A stretch of DNA of 64,000 nt. Source: Natrialba hulunbeirensis JCM 10989. Its GTDB lineage: Archaea > Halobacteriota > Halobacteria > Halobacteriales > Natrialbaceae. This document shows positions 36,241 to 45,635 of this stretch, piece after piece; position 1 is the stretch's first letter; each line of letters starts with the position of its first letter. Made by a program: the position numbers and the translations under genes. Where the stretch lies: NCBI RefSeq assembly GCF_000337575.1, contig NZ_AOIM01000002.1, positions 33,468 through 97,467 on the forward strand, read 5' to 3'. Below the pieces are notes generated by a model. The model saw only the letters and a list, made by a program, of their open reading frames with translations, was not told the DNA's origin and ran no database searches.

Positions 36241-37389
36241 TTAGTAGTATCCAGGATCGTTCTCTGTACGTCGATACTGTGGAACCCCTCGCTGACCGTA
36301 GGCGTCCGTCACGACGTTATCGTGAGCTGTTCCACCGTTTCCACCTGAACTCGAGTGGTCGCTACTCGAGTGACGAGTTGGGGCATGATGCCGGCTGTTA
36401 ATCTGCTGGCCAGCGACTTGCCAGGCGGCTGCTTTCGGTCCCCAGCGAGCGGCCGTCGCAGCTGCAAGCGGCCCAGCCACTTTCGCAGCACCGATCGTCG
36501 CACCCACCGTGACCGCGCCTTTCGTGGCGCCTCCAATGGCCTTCGCCGTCAGCGGACTCGCATAAGCGAAGAGCTTCCAAATCAAGATGAGTGCGAATAC
36601 TGGAAGCGATGCTCCGATGAGATAGCTCAGGAAGGAACTGTCCGGTGCAAGTGAGGATTCTGCCCCGGTACCAAAGAGAAGGTCATATCCACGGAAGAGG
36701 ATCGCAACCGGAAGTGGCATAATCGCCAGTGGAACGAATTTGATGGCGATCTGCTTCCCGATACGAGAGACGACAGGAAGATACCCGTACGCAACTGCGA
36801 TCGCAATCGGCATCGTGTACAAATAGATGTACAAGAGGATCTCTCGGATGAAAAACAGCGCCTGTAAGATCCACATCGCAATACCACCGATCGCGGCCAT
36901 CAACAACGCCAGAGCGGGATTAGAGATGGAAACCTCAAGGAAAGATATCAAAGCCTCTCTGAGCGCATCGAAGTCGGGTACTAAAGCAATAGTAAAACCA
37001 TTAACGAGGAATAAGATAAGAACCGCAATCCAGTACCAGGTCACGATCAAGAAAGCTCCGGTCCACGCAGAACGCCGAGCCTTTCGAGCTCCATAGACGC
37101 CTCCAAAATCAAAAATGCGGATAGTATGATGCCCTTGGACGAATATCAGTAAGAGAAGGAGGGAAAGGAGCATAATCTCACCGGTGACAAGTGCATTATG
37201 GAGGCCTACCCAAGGGTCATTTGTTGGGGTTCCAAAGACGAAGTTCCCAGACGTTTCAGGTACTGGTGTTCCGAACACTGACTCAGTGAAATCGTGGTAC
37301 CCCTCAACAACACCCTCCTGAAACCACTCAATTATCGTCTCAATAATATCTTCGAACCATCGGCGGCCGAATTCTAGGAGGGAACTCAT
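36241..37389 (-). CDS. VirB6/TrbL-like polytopic membrane protein
   Basis: A 382-residue protein with about seven hydrophobic segments (GEIMLLSLLLLLIFVQGHHT, GAFLIVTWYWIAVLILFLVN, ALALLMAAIGGIAMWILQAL, REILLYIYLYTMPIAIAVAY, PLAIMPLPVAILFRGYDLLF, LPVFALILIWKLFAYASPLT) and an Ala/Gly-rich then His/Ser-rich tail. The shape matches VirB6/TrbL channel proteins. It is 2 bp before the PrgI-like gene in the operon. Confidence 0.7.
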   Translation of the reverse strand: MSSLLEFGRRWFEDIIETIIEWFQEGVVEGYHDFTESVFGTPVPETSGNFVFGTPTNDPWVGLHNALVTGEIMLLSLLLLLIFVQGHHTIRIFDFGGVYGARKARRSAWTGAFLIVTWYWIAVLILFLVNGFTIALVPDFDALREALISFLEVSISNPALALLMAAIGGIAMWILQALFFIREILLYIYLYTMPIAIAVAYGYLPVVSRIGKQIAIKFVPLAIMPLPVAILFRGYDLLFGTGAESSLAPDSSFLSYLIGASLPVFALILIWKLFAYASPLTAKAIGGATKGAVTVGATIGAAKVAGPLAAATAARWGPKAAAWQVAGQQINSRHHAPTRHSSSDHSSSGGNGGTAHDNVVTDAYGQRGVPQYRRTENDPGYY

Positions 37390-38225
37390 GAGTTTACCTC
37401 AATTTCGATTGTACAGTCATTCAACTCCTCACCTGTGAACGATACGCCATATTCCTTGGAGGGAGAGTTTTCTTGGACAACAGTCTCAAGAATTACTCGA
37501 AACGCTCCTTCTTCAGTCTCTGGAGAACATGAGGCATTCTCTCCCGATGCAGAGAAGGGCATCAGCTGACTATAGAGGATGATTCCTTCACCGGGTGGAA
37601 GCTCTATGCTGTCGGCTTCTCTACGGATACTGCTCTCTTCATCGTAGATACCACTCCCATCATACTCATCTGGAGTTGGTCTGGGTGCATCTCCGGAAAA
37701 AGTAAGCCTAACAGCTTCATCCGGACCAGTACCCAAATTCTCGACCGAAATTATCGTTTCCGTTCGGATATCGATATCACTCGCACCCTCGAACATCTCA
37801 TCCGGGTGGTTTCGAGCGAGGCGGAGATCGGTGATACGAACATCTGGCTTGATTGTCACTGACTGCGTTGTCTGTTCGTCACCTCCCTCAAGTGCGACGA
37901 CATCGTAGTCACCGGGTTCGTATTCGGTCCCGATTTCGATTGTCTCACGATCAACACCGGCTGCAATGGACCGCTCAGCGAACGACTCACCGTTTGGATC
38001 GATCACGTTCACCTGCTCGACCGACGAGTTCTCCGTGAACTCGAGTACGAGTTCGGTTCCCTCGACGAAGATGTCCTCAAAGAGTTCGTCATCATCGAGG
38101 TCAGGGACACCATTTTCTGAGCCACCATTCTCGGAGCCACTGAGGCAACCACTCACGGCGACAGCTGCGCCGGTCACGATTCCACTAAGGACTGTACGTC
38201 GGGTAGTGTGCTTTTGTTGAGTCAT
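37386..38225 (-). CDS. Tat lipoprotein in conjugation operon
   Basis: A 279-residue protein: TTRRTVLSGIVTGAAVAVSG then a cysteine gives a Tat signal with lipobox (VSGC). A Gly/Ser/Asn linker precedes beta-sandwich repeats (LVLEFTENSSVEQVNVIDPN, ETIISVENLGTGPDEAVRLT). It overlaps the VirB6-like gene by 4 bp and is overlapped by the next surface protein, so it belongs to the operon and probably sits on the outer face, perhaps as a mating-channel or adhesion part (inference). Confidence 0.7.
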   Translation of the reverse strand: MTQQKHTTRRTVLSGIVTGAAVAVSGCLSGSENGGSENGVPDLDDDELFEDIFVEGTELVLEFTENSSVEQVNVIDPNGESFAERSIAAGVDRETIEIGTEYEPGDYDVVALEGGDEQTTQSVTIKPDVRITDLRLARNHPDEMFEGASDIDIRTETIISVENLGTGPDEAVRLTFSGDAPRPTPDEYDGSGIYDEESSIRREADSIELPPGEGIILYSQLMPFSASGENASCSPETEEGAFRVILETVVQENSPSKEYGVSFTGEELNDCTIEIEVNS

Positions 38226-39958
38226 GGATTGTATTCATCTGGTGTTCGGAGGAACGAGCCGAGTTTCAGACCTGCATACAGCGCGACCAAGAACGGAATT
38301 GAGAGCCAGAAGACATCGACAAAGAGTGTGAACCAGCCACTGGCCGTCGCCAGTGGATGCCACGAGACACTCGCCGTATCTCCGACGTAAGCAGGGTCGT
38401 GTGTTCGCCACGAGCCAGGATGGTATGTTGCGGTGTGGATCCCTGGTTGGGAGATGGTGACTGTCGCACGACCAGCCGAATCCGTCTGAACATATTCGTC
38501 GGCAATCGCGATGTAGCCATCACGTGTGTCGATACCGATCGGTGCAAATCGACTGTTGCTCTGGAGTGCGATCGGATCACCGGTCTTGGCATCACGAAGT
38601 TCAAGCTCGACCGTTACTGCAGACTCGTTTTGCTCGAGAATCTCCACTGAGAGATTACTCTCTCGGATTTCGCGCTCTGTTCCACCGTCCGGTTCGATGA
38701 GTGTGGCAGTCGTGCCTCGAACGATGCCTTGAACCTCGAGATGGTCACGATCAACCGCATCGTGACGAATTGCAAGGCCAGAGGAGCGAGTATATGGCAC
38801 CTCAACGACGTCGATTTCGACGTTCTCGTGGATGGTTGCGTTTGGTGAGGAACTTTCTGTTCCCCACACCTCTGCAATATCTGGCCCATCACGAATAGGA
38901 TCTGCACGGGGCCCAATATCTGACGGGTACGCTCGCACGTACACTGGCAGCGCGTCAGAGTGGGCTACATCCTCGTCAGTTGCCGACGATTCAACGAGTC
39001 GATCCCAATCCGTATCCCGAGCGGTGTAATAACGCCAATTCCCGCGAACAACAGCATCACCGTCTTCGGACAGTATGTATCCGTGCCACGGCTGTGCCTG
39101 ATAGATCGCGACACCAGCACTGCCATCGGGATACTCTGCGTAGTAGACCACCGCAGTCAGATCGTAGACGTGGACCTCGAGGTCACTCGAGACGGTTAGC
39201 TCGTCGATTTCGAGTTCAGTTCGTGTTTCAGTCTGATTTCCGACTCGCTCTGTTATTTCACGCTCAAGTCGGACCTCGATATCTGCCTCGAATGTGAGCG
39301 TCGACGGACCACTCCCTCCGAGATGATACTCGAGTGTGGGTGTGTGCTGGCCTTCCTGAGCAACGACCACGTCATCATCCTGTTTCAGTCGAACTTCATC
39401 GAGTTCGTGTTCGAGAAGGGACCACTCGGTGGTTCGGTTACCATCGACGTTTCCATCCGGAACGCGAACTCGATAATCGACGAGTCCTCGAAATTCTCCA
39501 TCAGGAGCGACGTATAGCGGTGTCTCGTTTTCGTCTTTGTGAACGATCGTGGACGGTTGAACAGCAAACGCGGTTGCATGAGCGTCCGCGATTGCGAGTG
39601 AGTCCTCCGTCTCGGCGGACGCTGGGTACACGGACGTGTCACTACCACCGGACTCGAGTGACTCGAAGTCGTATGCAGTCCAGGTTTCCGCTGTATCTGG
39701 GGGCTCTGCAAACGTGATATCGGTGCAGTTTCCAAGCGCGTGAAGGTCAGTGCGGTTCTCTCCGTAGCGGTCGTAGTACTCCTCGTCACTGAGACACTCG
39801 TTTGGTTCCTTTGACCACAACGTGGCTGTCTCGTTTTCGCCAAGACCGCTATCGTCGGTCCCGGGTCGTGGAGGATGGTCGCCACTCACGAGACCAACAG
39901 CGGCGATGAGACTACCGAGGGCCAGGACAATCCCGCAGGTGAGGGCTAACTGACGCAT
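38222..39958 (-). CDS. Large secreted surface protein with C-terminal membrane anchor
   Basis: A 578-residue protein with an N-terminal signal (LALTCGIVLALGSLIAAVGL), a long acidic beta-rich ectodomain (LEVHVYDLTAVVYYAEYPDG; AGRATVTISQPGIHTATYHP is Ig-like) and a C-terminal segment (LFVDVFWLSIPFLVALYAGL). It has many N-x-S/T sites. Its place among VirB-like genes suggests an external component that contacts recipient cells. No family recognised. It overlaps the lipoprotein gene by 4 bp. Confidence 0.7.
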   Translation of the reverse strand: MRQLALTCGIVLALGSLIAAVGLVSGDHPPRPGTDDSGLGENETATLWSKEPNECLSDEEYYDRYGENRTDLHALGNCTDITFAEPPDTAETWTAYDFESLESGGSDTSVYPASAETEDSLAIADAHATAFAVQPSTIVHKDENETPLYVAPDGEFRGLVDYRVRVPDGNVDGNRTTEWSLLEHELDEVRLKQDDDVVVAQEGQHTPTLEYHLGGSGPSTLTFEADIEVRLEREITERVGNQTETRTELEIDELTVSSDLEVHVYDLTAVVYYAEYPDGSAGVAIYQAQPWHGYILSEDGDAVVRGNWRYYTARDTDWDRLVESSATDEDVAHSDALPVYVRAYPSDIGPRADPIRDGPDIAEVWGTESSSPNATIHENVEIDVVEVPYTRSSGLAIRHDAVDRDHLEVQGIVRGTTATLIEPDGGTEREIRESNLSVEILEQNESAVTVELELRDAKTGDPIALQSNSRFAPIGIDTRDGYIAIADEYVQTDSAGRATVTISQPGIHTATYHPGSWRTHDPAYVGDTASVSWHPLATASGWFTLFVDVFWLSIPFLVALYAGLKLGSFLRTPDEYNP

Positions 39959-40000
39959 TCGAGGGTCGTGTAGATGGGCGTGTTTAGCCTAGTGATGATG

Positions 40001-40423
40001 TTACCACGGGACCAGATCAACGCACTCCGCGAGTGGAAGTCCCATCGTCGAACCGGCGACTGTGTAGAGAGGACCGAGTACCAGCAGGATCACTGCTGAT
40101 TTCATCGCGGTTCGTTTGTGCTGTTTCAGCCCCTTCTTCTGTTCAGGGTTCACCGTGAACATTTCGGCAAGTGAATCCGCCTGCCAAACAACGACCAGCC
40201 CGATAATTCCGAGTGCCGTCGTGATCTGGAAGAACCCCGAAATCATACTCGGGAGTTGTTCTGCTTCACAAACAACGCCGTCCTGTGCAGCGACCGGTTT
40301 GATTGCGGTGATACTGATCAAGACCAGTACAAGGGTAAACTGGCGAACGAGACGCCATTGAATACGATCGAAGGTAGGTTTCGTTCCGGTTGAATCCGTG
40401 TTGCTATGCGGGTTAGTAATCAT
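40001..40423 (-). CDS. VirB2/TrbC-like pilin candidate
   Basis: A 140-residue protein: N-terminal hydrophobic signal (FTLVLVLISITAIKPVAAQD, cleavage likely after AQ), then two membrane segments (GFFQITTALGIIGLVVVWQA and AVILLVLGPLYTVAGSTMGL) separated by a basic loop. Two-span small proteins with a signal peptide at the head of a VirB operon are typical VirB2/TrbC pilins, so this is the best candidate for the pilus subunit. It is the first membrane gene of the leftward operon, 42 bp before the surface protein. Confidence 0.55.
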   Translation of the reverse strand: MITNPHSNTDSTGTKPTFDRIQWRLVRQFTLVLVLISITAIKPVAAQDGVVCEAEQLPSMISGFFQITTALGIIGLVVVWQADSLAEMFTVNPEQKKGLKQHKRTAMKSAVILLVLGPLYTVAGSTMGLPLAECVDLVPW

Positions 40424-40478
40424 CGTTGCTTACGTTGAGAGGGTGTTGAATGTAACTCTGTTAGTCTGTTCTTGGCGG

Positions 40479-40733
40479 CTACGTTGAAGCCGCACTACTC
40501 TCTACGAGACGTTCTAAATCATCAATCCGATTCGTTTGTTTGAGGATTTCATCGAGTTCGTAGCCTTGTTCTTCTGCCCGCTTGAACAAGTCGCGAAGCT
40601 CATGTGGATCGATATCACGAACTCGCATCTCTTCTTTGAGTGCCTGCCGAAAGAGGGCTGACGCGTTAATGTGGTCGTTCCATTTGAGGAACAACTCGTC
40701 AATCTCTTCGAGCGTTATTGACCGTGATTGCAT
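40479..40733 (-). CDS. Small helical protein at head of conjugation operon
   Basis: An 84-residue acidic/basic helical protein, RSITLEEIDELFLKWNDHIN, SALFRQALKEEMRVRDIDPH. No family recognised. It is the first leftward gene beside the iteron region and precedes the pilin-like gene by 55 bp, so it may be a regulator of the operon or of replication control. Confidence 0.5.
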   Translation of the reverse strand: MQSRSITLEEIDELFLKWNDHINASALFRQALKEEMRVRDIDPHELRDLFKRAEEQGYELDEILKQTNRIDDLERLVESSAAST

Positions 40734-40893
40734 ATGGCATCTGGAGGGATGATGATGAGTGAATCACGATACCTCACCACCCAGTATAGATTCAGCATAC
40801 ATAAAATTTCCTAATGGTGTGATGAATCAGAATGAGTATCAAGTCCCACATTGATGGTAACAGGTTTGGGAAAGTAACTATCGGAAACCGGCA

Positions 40894-41413
40894 CACTACT
40901 CGTTCATTCGTTCTATGAGGAAGTCACACCCACCACCCATTCATTCGTTTTATAGGGATACCACCCACCACTCGTTCATTCGTTTCACAGACACGCTGAC
41001 TAGATAAGAGACACACCACCTGTTCAATCGTTTTGGCAGAGGGAGTGAGAGATACCCACCACCTGTTCATTCGTTCAAACTGAATGATGGGGCCACCACC
41101 GATTCAAACGTTTTGGAATGGTCGTGTCGTGATCAACGCGTAATTCACCCACCACCGATTCGTTCGTTCCAGCGACACGGAACAGAATGAGGTAGGACAC
41201 ACCACCCGTTCAAACGTTATTGATTGTTCCAGAGGGAGAGAGACACCACCCATTCAATCGTTCTGGTGAAATAGCTCCAAGAGTCGATATCAAACCTAAA
41301 GAGATATATTTAGCAAATAGAGAGGCTGTAATTCAGGAAATCAAAGGATAGAGCGTTACGAATAGGTTAGAAGAACCGAGACCGGAACTAGACACCCCAC
41401 CCATTCAAACGTT
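40894..41413 (+). repeat. Ten direct 19-bp iterons (CACCACC-NNTTCA-NNCGTT)
   Basis: Copies start at 40894, 40931, 40966, 41014, 41057, 41094, 41150, 41200, 41244 and 41395, all in the same direction. Example: CACCACCCATTCATTCGTT at 40931-40949. The consensus is CACCAC(C/T)(C/G/T)(A/G)TTC(A/G)(A/T)(A/T)CGTT. They sit upstream of the Orc1/Cdc6 gene and are its probable binding sites. Spacing from start to start is 35-56 bp except for one larger gap. Confidence 0.85.
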
Positions 41414-41525
41414 TTCCGTGCTACTGCAATACGGATATGGTTTTGACGCTATCACTATAAAACTAGGCCTGTTCCAAAACCGATTCGCAGTACTTCAGAA
41501 GCCTAGGGGCACTCTCGTAGGGATT

Positions 41526-41544
41526 AACGATTGAATCAGTGGTG
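41526..41544 (-). repeat. Inverted iteron copy near orc1
   Basis: AACGATTGAATCAGTGGTG is the complement of CACCACTGATTCAATCGTT, matching the iteron consensus but in the opposite direction. It lies 91 bp before the orc1 ATG. A further partial copy (AACGAATGAA) follows at about 41561. Confidence 0.75.
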
Positions 41545-41635
41545 TGTGTGTGTGTTCAGGAACGAATGAAACGCTGGAATCGTTTGTAACGATTGCGCCT
41601 ATGGTTTTATGTGGGTGAAATACAATCACTCTGTA

Positions 41636-42871
41636 ATGGCACTCTTCGAGCGGAGTGAGGAAATCTTCGACAATGAGAACGTTCTTCACGACGATTATCA
41701 ACCTCAGTCCCTCGAAGAGCGTGACAGCGAAATCGAGCAGTTCACGGGTTATCTACAACCCGTGATCAATGGTGCACAGCCACGGAATATCTTTCTCTAT
41801 GGGAAAACTGGCGTCGGCAAGACAGCCGCAACGAAGTATCTCTTGCACCATCTTGAGGAGGACTCTGAGCAGTACGACGATGTCACGATCACGACCGTCT
41901 ATCTCAACTGCGAAGATCTTACGAGTAGCTACCGTGTCGCTGTTGCCCTTGTGAATAAGTTGCGTGACCCCGAGGAACAGATTAGTCGAACCGGGTATCC
42001 GTTGAATGCCGTCTACGAAATGCTGTGGGACAAACTCGACGAACTCGGTGGAACGATCCTTATCGTTCTCGACGAGGTCGACTACATCGGTGACGATGAT
42101 TCAATCCTCTACCAGCTCCCACGTGCTCGGAGCAATGGCAAGATCGAAAACTCCCGTGTCGGGATCATCGGAATTAGTAACGACTTCAAATATCGCGAGA
42201 AGCTCGACCCGCGTGTCGAAGACACGCTCTGTGAACGCGAACTTCACTTCCCGCCGTATGATGCCACCGACCTACAGAATATCCTCTCAAAGCGCGCCAA
42301 TCATGCGTTCAAAGGCGATGTGCTCGACGGCGATGTCGTTCCGTTGTGTGCGGCGTTCGCGGCTCAAGACAAGGGCAGTGCACGCCAGGCGCTCGACCTC
42401 CTTCTCGAGGCCGGCGATCTCGCACGGCGGGAAAGCGACCCAGTCGTGACGGAGAATCACGTTCGTGATGCCAAACAACTCCTCGAGAAACAACGCATCG
42501 AAGAGTCGATGAAAGAACTCACGTCCCATGGACACCTGACGCTATTGGCTGTTGTCGCGTCGACGGTCGCAGACCCAGAGGCACCACTGCAGAAGCAAAC
42601 GATCTACGAGCAGTATCAGGACCTTGCCAAAGCGACCGATCGGGACGTACTCGGTGGTCGAGCGTTTCACAATCATCTCGCTGAACTCTCGATGCTCGGG
42701 ATTCTCGACCGTGCGAAACGCAACGAAGGTCGTGCTGGTGGAATCTATTACGAGTACGAAGTGGACGTACCACTCGAGGCTGCACTTTCGACACTCGAGA
42801 ACCTACACATGAGCGACGAGCTTGACCTCGACTCGTTACGGCAGAACGCACAAGAAAATGGGCTTCTTTGA
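41636..42871 (+). CDS. orc1: Orc1/Cdc6 replication initiator
   Basis: A 411-residue AAA+ initiator: LHDDYQPQSLEERDSEIEQF, Walker A FLYGKTGVGKTAATKY, Walker B ILIVLDEVDYIGDDD, sensor VGIIGISNDFKYREKLDPRV, sensor 2 GSARQALDLLLEAGDLA, then a C-terminal winged helix (LLAVVASTVADPEAPLQKQT, LSMLGILDRAKRNEGRAGGI). It binds the adjacent iterons and loads MCM. ATG 41636 is chosen over 41609 because MALFERSEEIF is the normal family start. It is the best evidence that the replicon can replicate on its own. Confidence 0.93.
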   Translation: MALFERSEEIFDNENVLHDDYQPQSLEERDSEIEQFTGYLQPVINGAQPRNIFLYGKTGVGKTAATKYLLHHLEEDSEQYDDVTITTVYLNCEDLTSSYRVAVALVNKLRDPEEQISRTGYPLNAVYEMLWDKLDELGGTILIVLDEVDYIGDDDSILYQLPRARSNGKIENSRVGIIGISNDFKYREKLDPRVEDTLCERELHFPPYDATDLQNILSKRANHAFKGDVLDGDVVPLCAAFAAQDKGSARQALDLLLEAGDLARRESDPVVTENHVRDAKQLLEKQRIEESMKELTSHGHLTLLAVVASTVADPEAPLQKQTIYEQYQDLAKATDRDVLGGRAFHNHLAELSMLGILDRAKRNEGRAGGIYYEYEVDVPLEAALSTLENLHMSDELDLDSLRQNAQENGLL

Positions 42872-43030
42872 ACTGTTTGTCATTGTTGAGTTTTGATTTA
42901 TTGACTCAGATGTATTTCAGGCCGTGGATATGCACTGTTAGTCAGTGTCATGTTCTATTCTTATAGATATTGACAGGGTCGGCATGCTGAATACAGGGAG
43001 GTATATGATCTGTGCACGAGAACCTCAAAT

Positions 43031-44101
43031 ATGGAGTTGCCTCCTTTTGAATTGGAACGGTGGCTTGATAAATACGAGGCGGACGCCGACTTGATGCTCG
43101 CTGAAAGCGGCGTTCGAAGTCTTCCCGCCGATCGATTCGATCTTGAGGTGGGTGAAGTCGGTTACGTCATTCCGACTGACGGATCGCCAGAGTTCCGCGC
43201 TGCCATTGCTGAGCGCTACGGACGTGACCCCGAAGAGGTAGTCCTCACTTGTGGAACACAAGAGGCCGACTATCTCACGTTCATGGCACTCTTGAATGAG
43301 GGGGATCACAGCGTCGTCGTCTCACCGACTTATCAGTCACTTGCGAGCGTGCCCGCCGCTATCGGCGACGTGACCGAAGTCAGAACCGAACCTCCAAAAT
43401 GGGAACTTTCCGTCGATGCCATAGCGGAGGCGATACGTCCAGAGACTCGAGTAGTCATCCTAACGAACCCAAGCAATCCGACAGGTAAGTACCTCGGGTC
43501 AGAGACGATGCAAGCGTTGTACGACCTCGTAGAGGAGAACGACGCGTACCTCCTCGTTGACGAAGTATACCGAATGCTGTCCGATGATCCATATGCTCCG
43601 GCTGCGTCGCTCGGGCAGCGAGCGATTTCGACTGCTGGCGTCTCAAAGTCGTATGGCCTTGCTGGTGCGCGTCTCGGCTGGGTCGTCGCAGATAAGGAAC
43701 TCGCAGACACAGTGCGGAAATGGAAAGACTACACGACCATTTCGCCGCCGATTCTCGGTCAGCACATTGCTCGACAGGCGCTTGGCGAACAAGAGGCCGA
43801 TATTCTGCATGCGAACCGTGCCCACGCGAAAGCGAACCGAGAACGCGTCGCCAAGTTTGTTGATCGCTACGACCTCGACTGGTTTGAGCCGACAGGCGTC
43901 AACGGCTTTCCAACTGTTCCTGATGGGTTTGAGAACGGAAAGGAGTTCTGTCGGTCGCTGTTCGAAGCCGAGAGCGTCGTCCTCGCACCTGGCGATGTTT
44001 TCGGATATCCGAATCGGTTCCGAATAGGCTTCGGTCTCCATACTGACGAGCTTGAGGAAGGTCTTGAGCGGATCGGTCGGCACATCAAAACCCACAGCTG
44101 A
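43031..44101 (+). CDS. PLP-dependent class I/II aminotransferase
   Basis: A 356-residue fold-type I aminotransferase: VVLTCGTQEADYLTFMALLN, VVILTNPSNPTGKYLGS, LLVDEVYRML, then STAGVSKSYGLAGARLGWVV with the Schiff-base lysine near residue 207, and a C-terminal RIGFG arginine. Substrate cannot be told. Its place beside an M20 amidohydrolase and a peptide transporter suggests amino-acid or peptide catabolism. Confidence 0.85.
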   Translation: MELPPFELERWLDKYEADADLMLAESGVRSLPADRFDLEVGEVGYVIPTDGSPEFRAAIAERYGRDPEEVVLTCGTQEADYLTFMALLNEGDHSVVVSPTYQSLASVPAAIGDVTEVRTEPPKWELSVDAIAEAIRPETRVVILTNPSNPTGKYLGSETMQALYDLVEENDAYLLVDEVYRMLSDDPYAPAASLGQRAISTAGVSKSYGLAGARLGWVVADKELADTVRKWKDYTTISPPILGQHIARQALGEQEADILHANRAHAKANRERVAKFVDRYDLDWFEPTGVNGFPTVPDGFENGKEFCRSLFEAESVVLAPGDVFGYPNRFRIGFGLHTDELEEGLERIGRHIKTHS

Positions 44102-44191
44102 TTTCTTTCGCCCATACTATACTCGACCTACACGCTGTATACCTTGCCCGCCAACAGAACCCGAAGTTCTCGATTTACTACCACTGATCTA

Positions 44192-45460
44192 TTAGGTTAG
44201 GAGTTTGCTTGTACCGACGATCACGTCGACCCCGATGTCGATGGCTGCCTCATCGATGTCGAAGTACGCCATATGGTGACCGGCAGGATTGCTCGCACCG
44301 ATTCCAAGGTATGTTGCTGTGCCACCCTGTTCTTGGACGCGTCGGATGAGATACGAGGCGTCTTCACTGCCGCCAAACTCTTTCGTGACGATCTCATCTA
44401 CTGCATCGATTCCGTTCGCCGCTGTTTCGACACGTGCAGTCAGATCGTCATCGTTTTCGAACGTCGTTGTCTTCCCGTAGAGACTCGTTTCGTAGCCGAC
44501 GTCGTGCATCGTCGCCGCACCATCAATTACCTCGCGTGCACGCTTGAGCATGTATTCGTTGGCGTCGTGGGTTCCACCACGAACTTCGACGCGCATCGTT
44601 GCTTCCTCGCAGATGACGTTCTGTGCGTTGTCAGCGCTTACACGGCCGACGTTGATCCGAGTTCGTTCGTGACCGTGCCGTGCAATGCCGTACAGATTTC
44701 CGATCGCCGCTGTCGCGGCCTGAAGCGCGTTCTGCCCGGCGTTCGGCTCGCGACCCGCATGTGCCGGTTTCCCCTCGAACGTCACGTCGAGTTTGGCGTT
44801 TGCGAGCGGTGCGTCATAGCTGGACAGCACCGTCCCGGTCGGTTCGTCGAGTCCGACGTGAACCGCAAGCAGGTGGTCGACGTCGTCGAGGTGTCCTGAT
44901 TCGGCCATCGGCTTCCCGCCGCGGCCTCCCTCTTCGGCGGATTGGAAAAAGAGTTTCACCGTTCCGTCAAATCCGCTTTCAGCGAACTCGCGGGCCACGC
45001 CGAGTCCAATCGTTGCGTGTGCATCGTGGCCGCAAGCGTGCATCTCGCCGGGATGACTGCTCGCGAACCCTTCTCGAGCGGGTCGATGATCGTCGTCCAT
45101 CGCTTCCTGCATTGGGAGGGCATCGATGTCGGTTCGGAGTCCGATTACGGGGCCGTCACCGAATGTCTTCGTCGCGATAACGCCGGTAATATCTCCCATC
45201 GCATCTAGATACTCTTCCGGCGCCCCTTCGTTACGGGCGCGCTCTCGAGCGGCGGCGACATCATCCGCCGGCGGGACTCCCAGTCGCTCGTCGGGATCAA
45301 CCGTCTCGGAACCCAACAGCACATTGTATCCGAGGTTCTCGAGTGCGTCCGCGAGTAAGGCCGTCGTTCGGAATTCTTTCCAACCGGCTTCTGGATGTGC
45401 ATGGAGATCCCGTCGAACGTCGCGAAGCGGTGCATCAACGAATGTCTCTCGTGTGTCCAT
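44192..45460 (-). CDS. M20-family amidohydrolase (AbgA/carboxypeptidase-like)
   Basis: A 422-residue metallopeptidase: RRDLHAHPEAGWKEFRTTAL, PVIGLRTDIDALPMQ, GEMHACGHDAHATIGLG, FFQSAEEGGRGGKPM, then dimerisation part (DVTFEGKPAHAGREPNAGQN) and TATYLGIGASNPAGHHMAYF. These give the binuclear metal site (H, D, E, H). AbgA/AbgB and amidohydrolase relatives split N-acyl or aminoacyl groups. ATG 45460 is preferred to 45493. Confidence 0.85.
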   Translation of the reverse strand: MDTRETFVDAPLRDVRRDLHAHPEAGWKEFRTTALLADALENLGYNVLLGSETVDPDERLGVPPADDVAAARERARNEGAPEEYLDAMGDITGVIATKTFGDGPVIGLRTDIDALPMQEAMDDDHRPAREGFASSHPGEMHACGHDAHATIGLGVAREFAESGFDGTVKLFFQSAEEGGRGGKPMAESGHLDDVDHLLAVHVGLDEPTGTVLSSYDAPLANAKLDVTFEGKPAHAGREPNAGQNALQAATAAIGNLYGIARHGHERTRINVGRVSADNAQNVICEEATMRVEVRGGTHDANEYMLKRAREVIDGAATMHDVGYETSLYGKTTTFENDDDLTARVETAANGIDAVDEIVTKEFGGSEDASYLIRRVQEQGGTATYLGIGASNPAGHHMAYFDIDEAAIDIGVDVIVGTSKLLT

Positions 45461-45635
45461 GCTAGTGACACTCTGGCAAAGATGAAAAATCATTGGTTGG
45501 CGGCGAGTCGATTGGTATCGGTCATCCCAATTGCGTCTCCCGTCTGCTCAAACAGGGCAAGATTTTGTCGTTCCCGGGGATCTTCCCCCCTTGTCGTGAC
45601 GAAGATTCAAGTTTCGAGACCGGAAACGGGAACCA

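Larger units (their letters stand above)
40894..41635. other. Probable replication origin
   Basis: The ten direct iterons, an AT-rich stretch (about 41285-41350, containing AGATATATTTAGCAAAT) that could unwind, and one inverted iteron (41526-41544) lie directly before orc1. Direct repeats facing an inverted copy across an AT-rich element is the usual plan of haloarchaeal origins. The iteron sequence differs from the best-known ORB sequence, so it would be specific to this Orc1. Confidence 0.75.
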
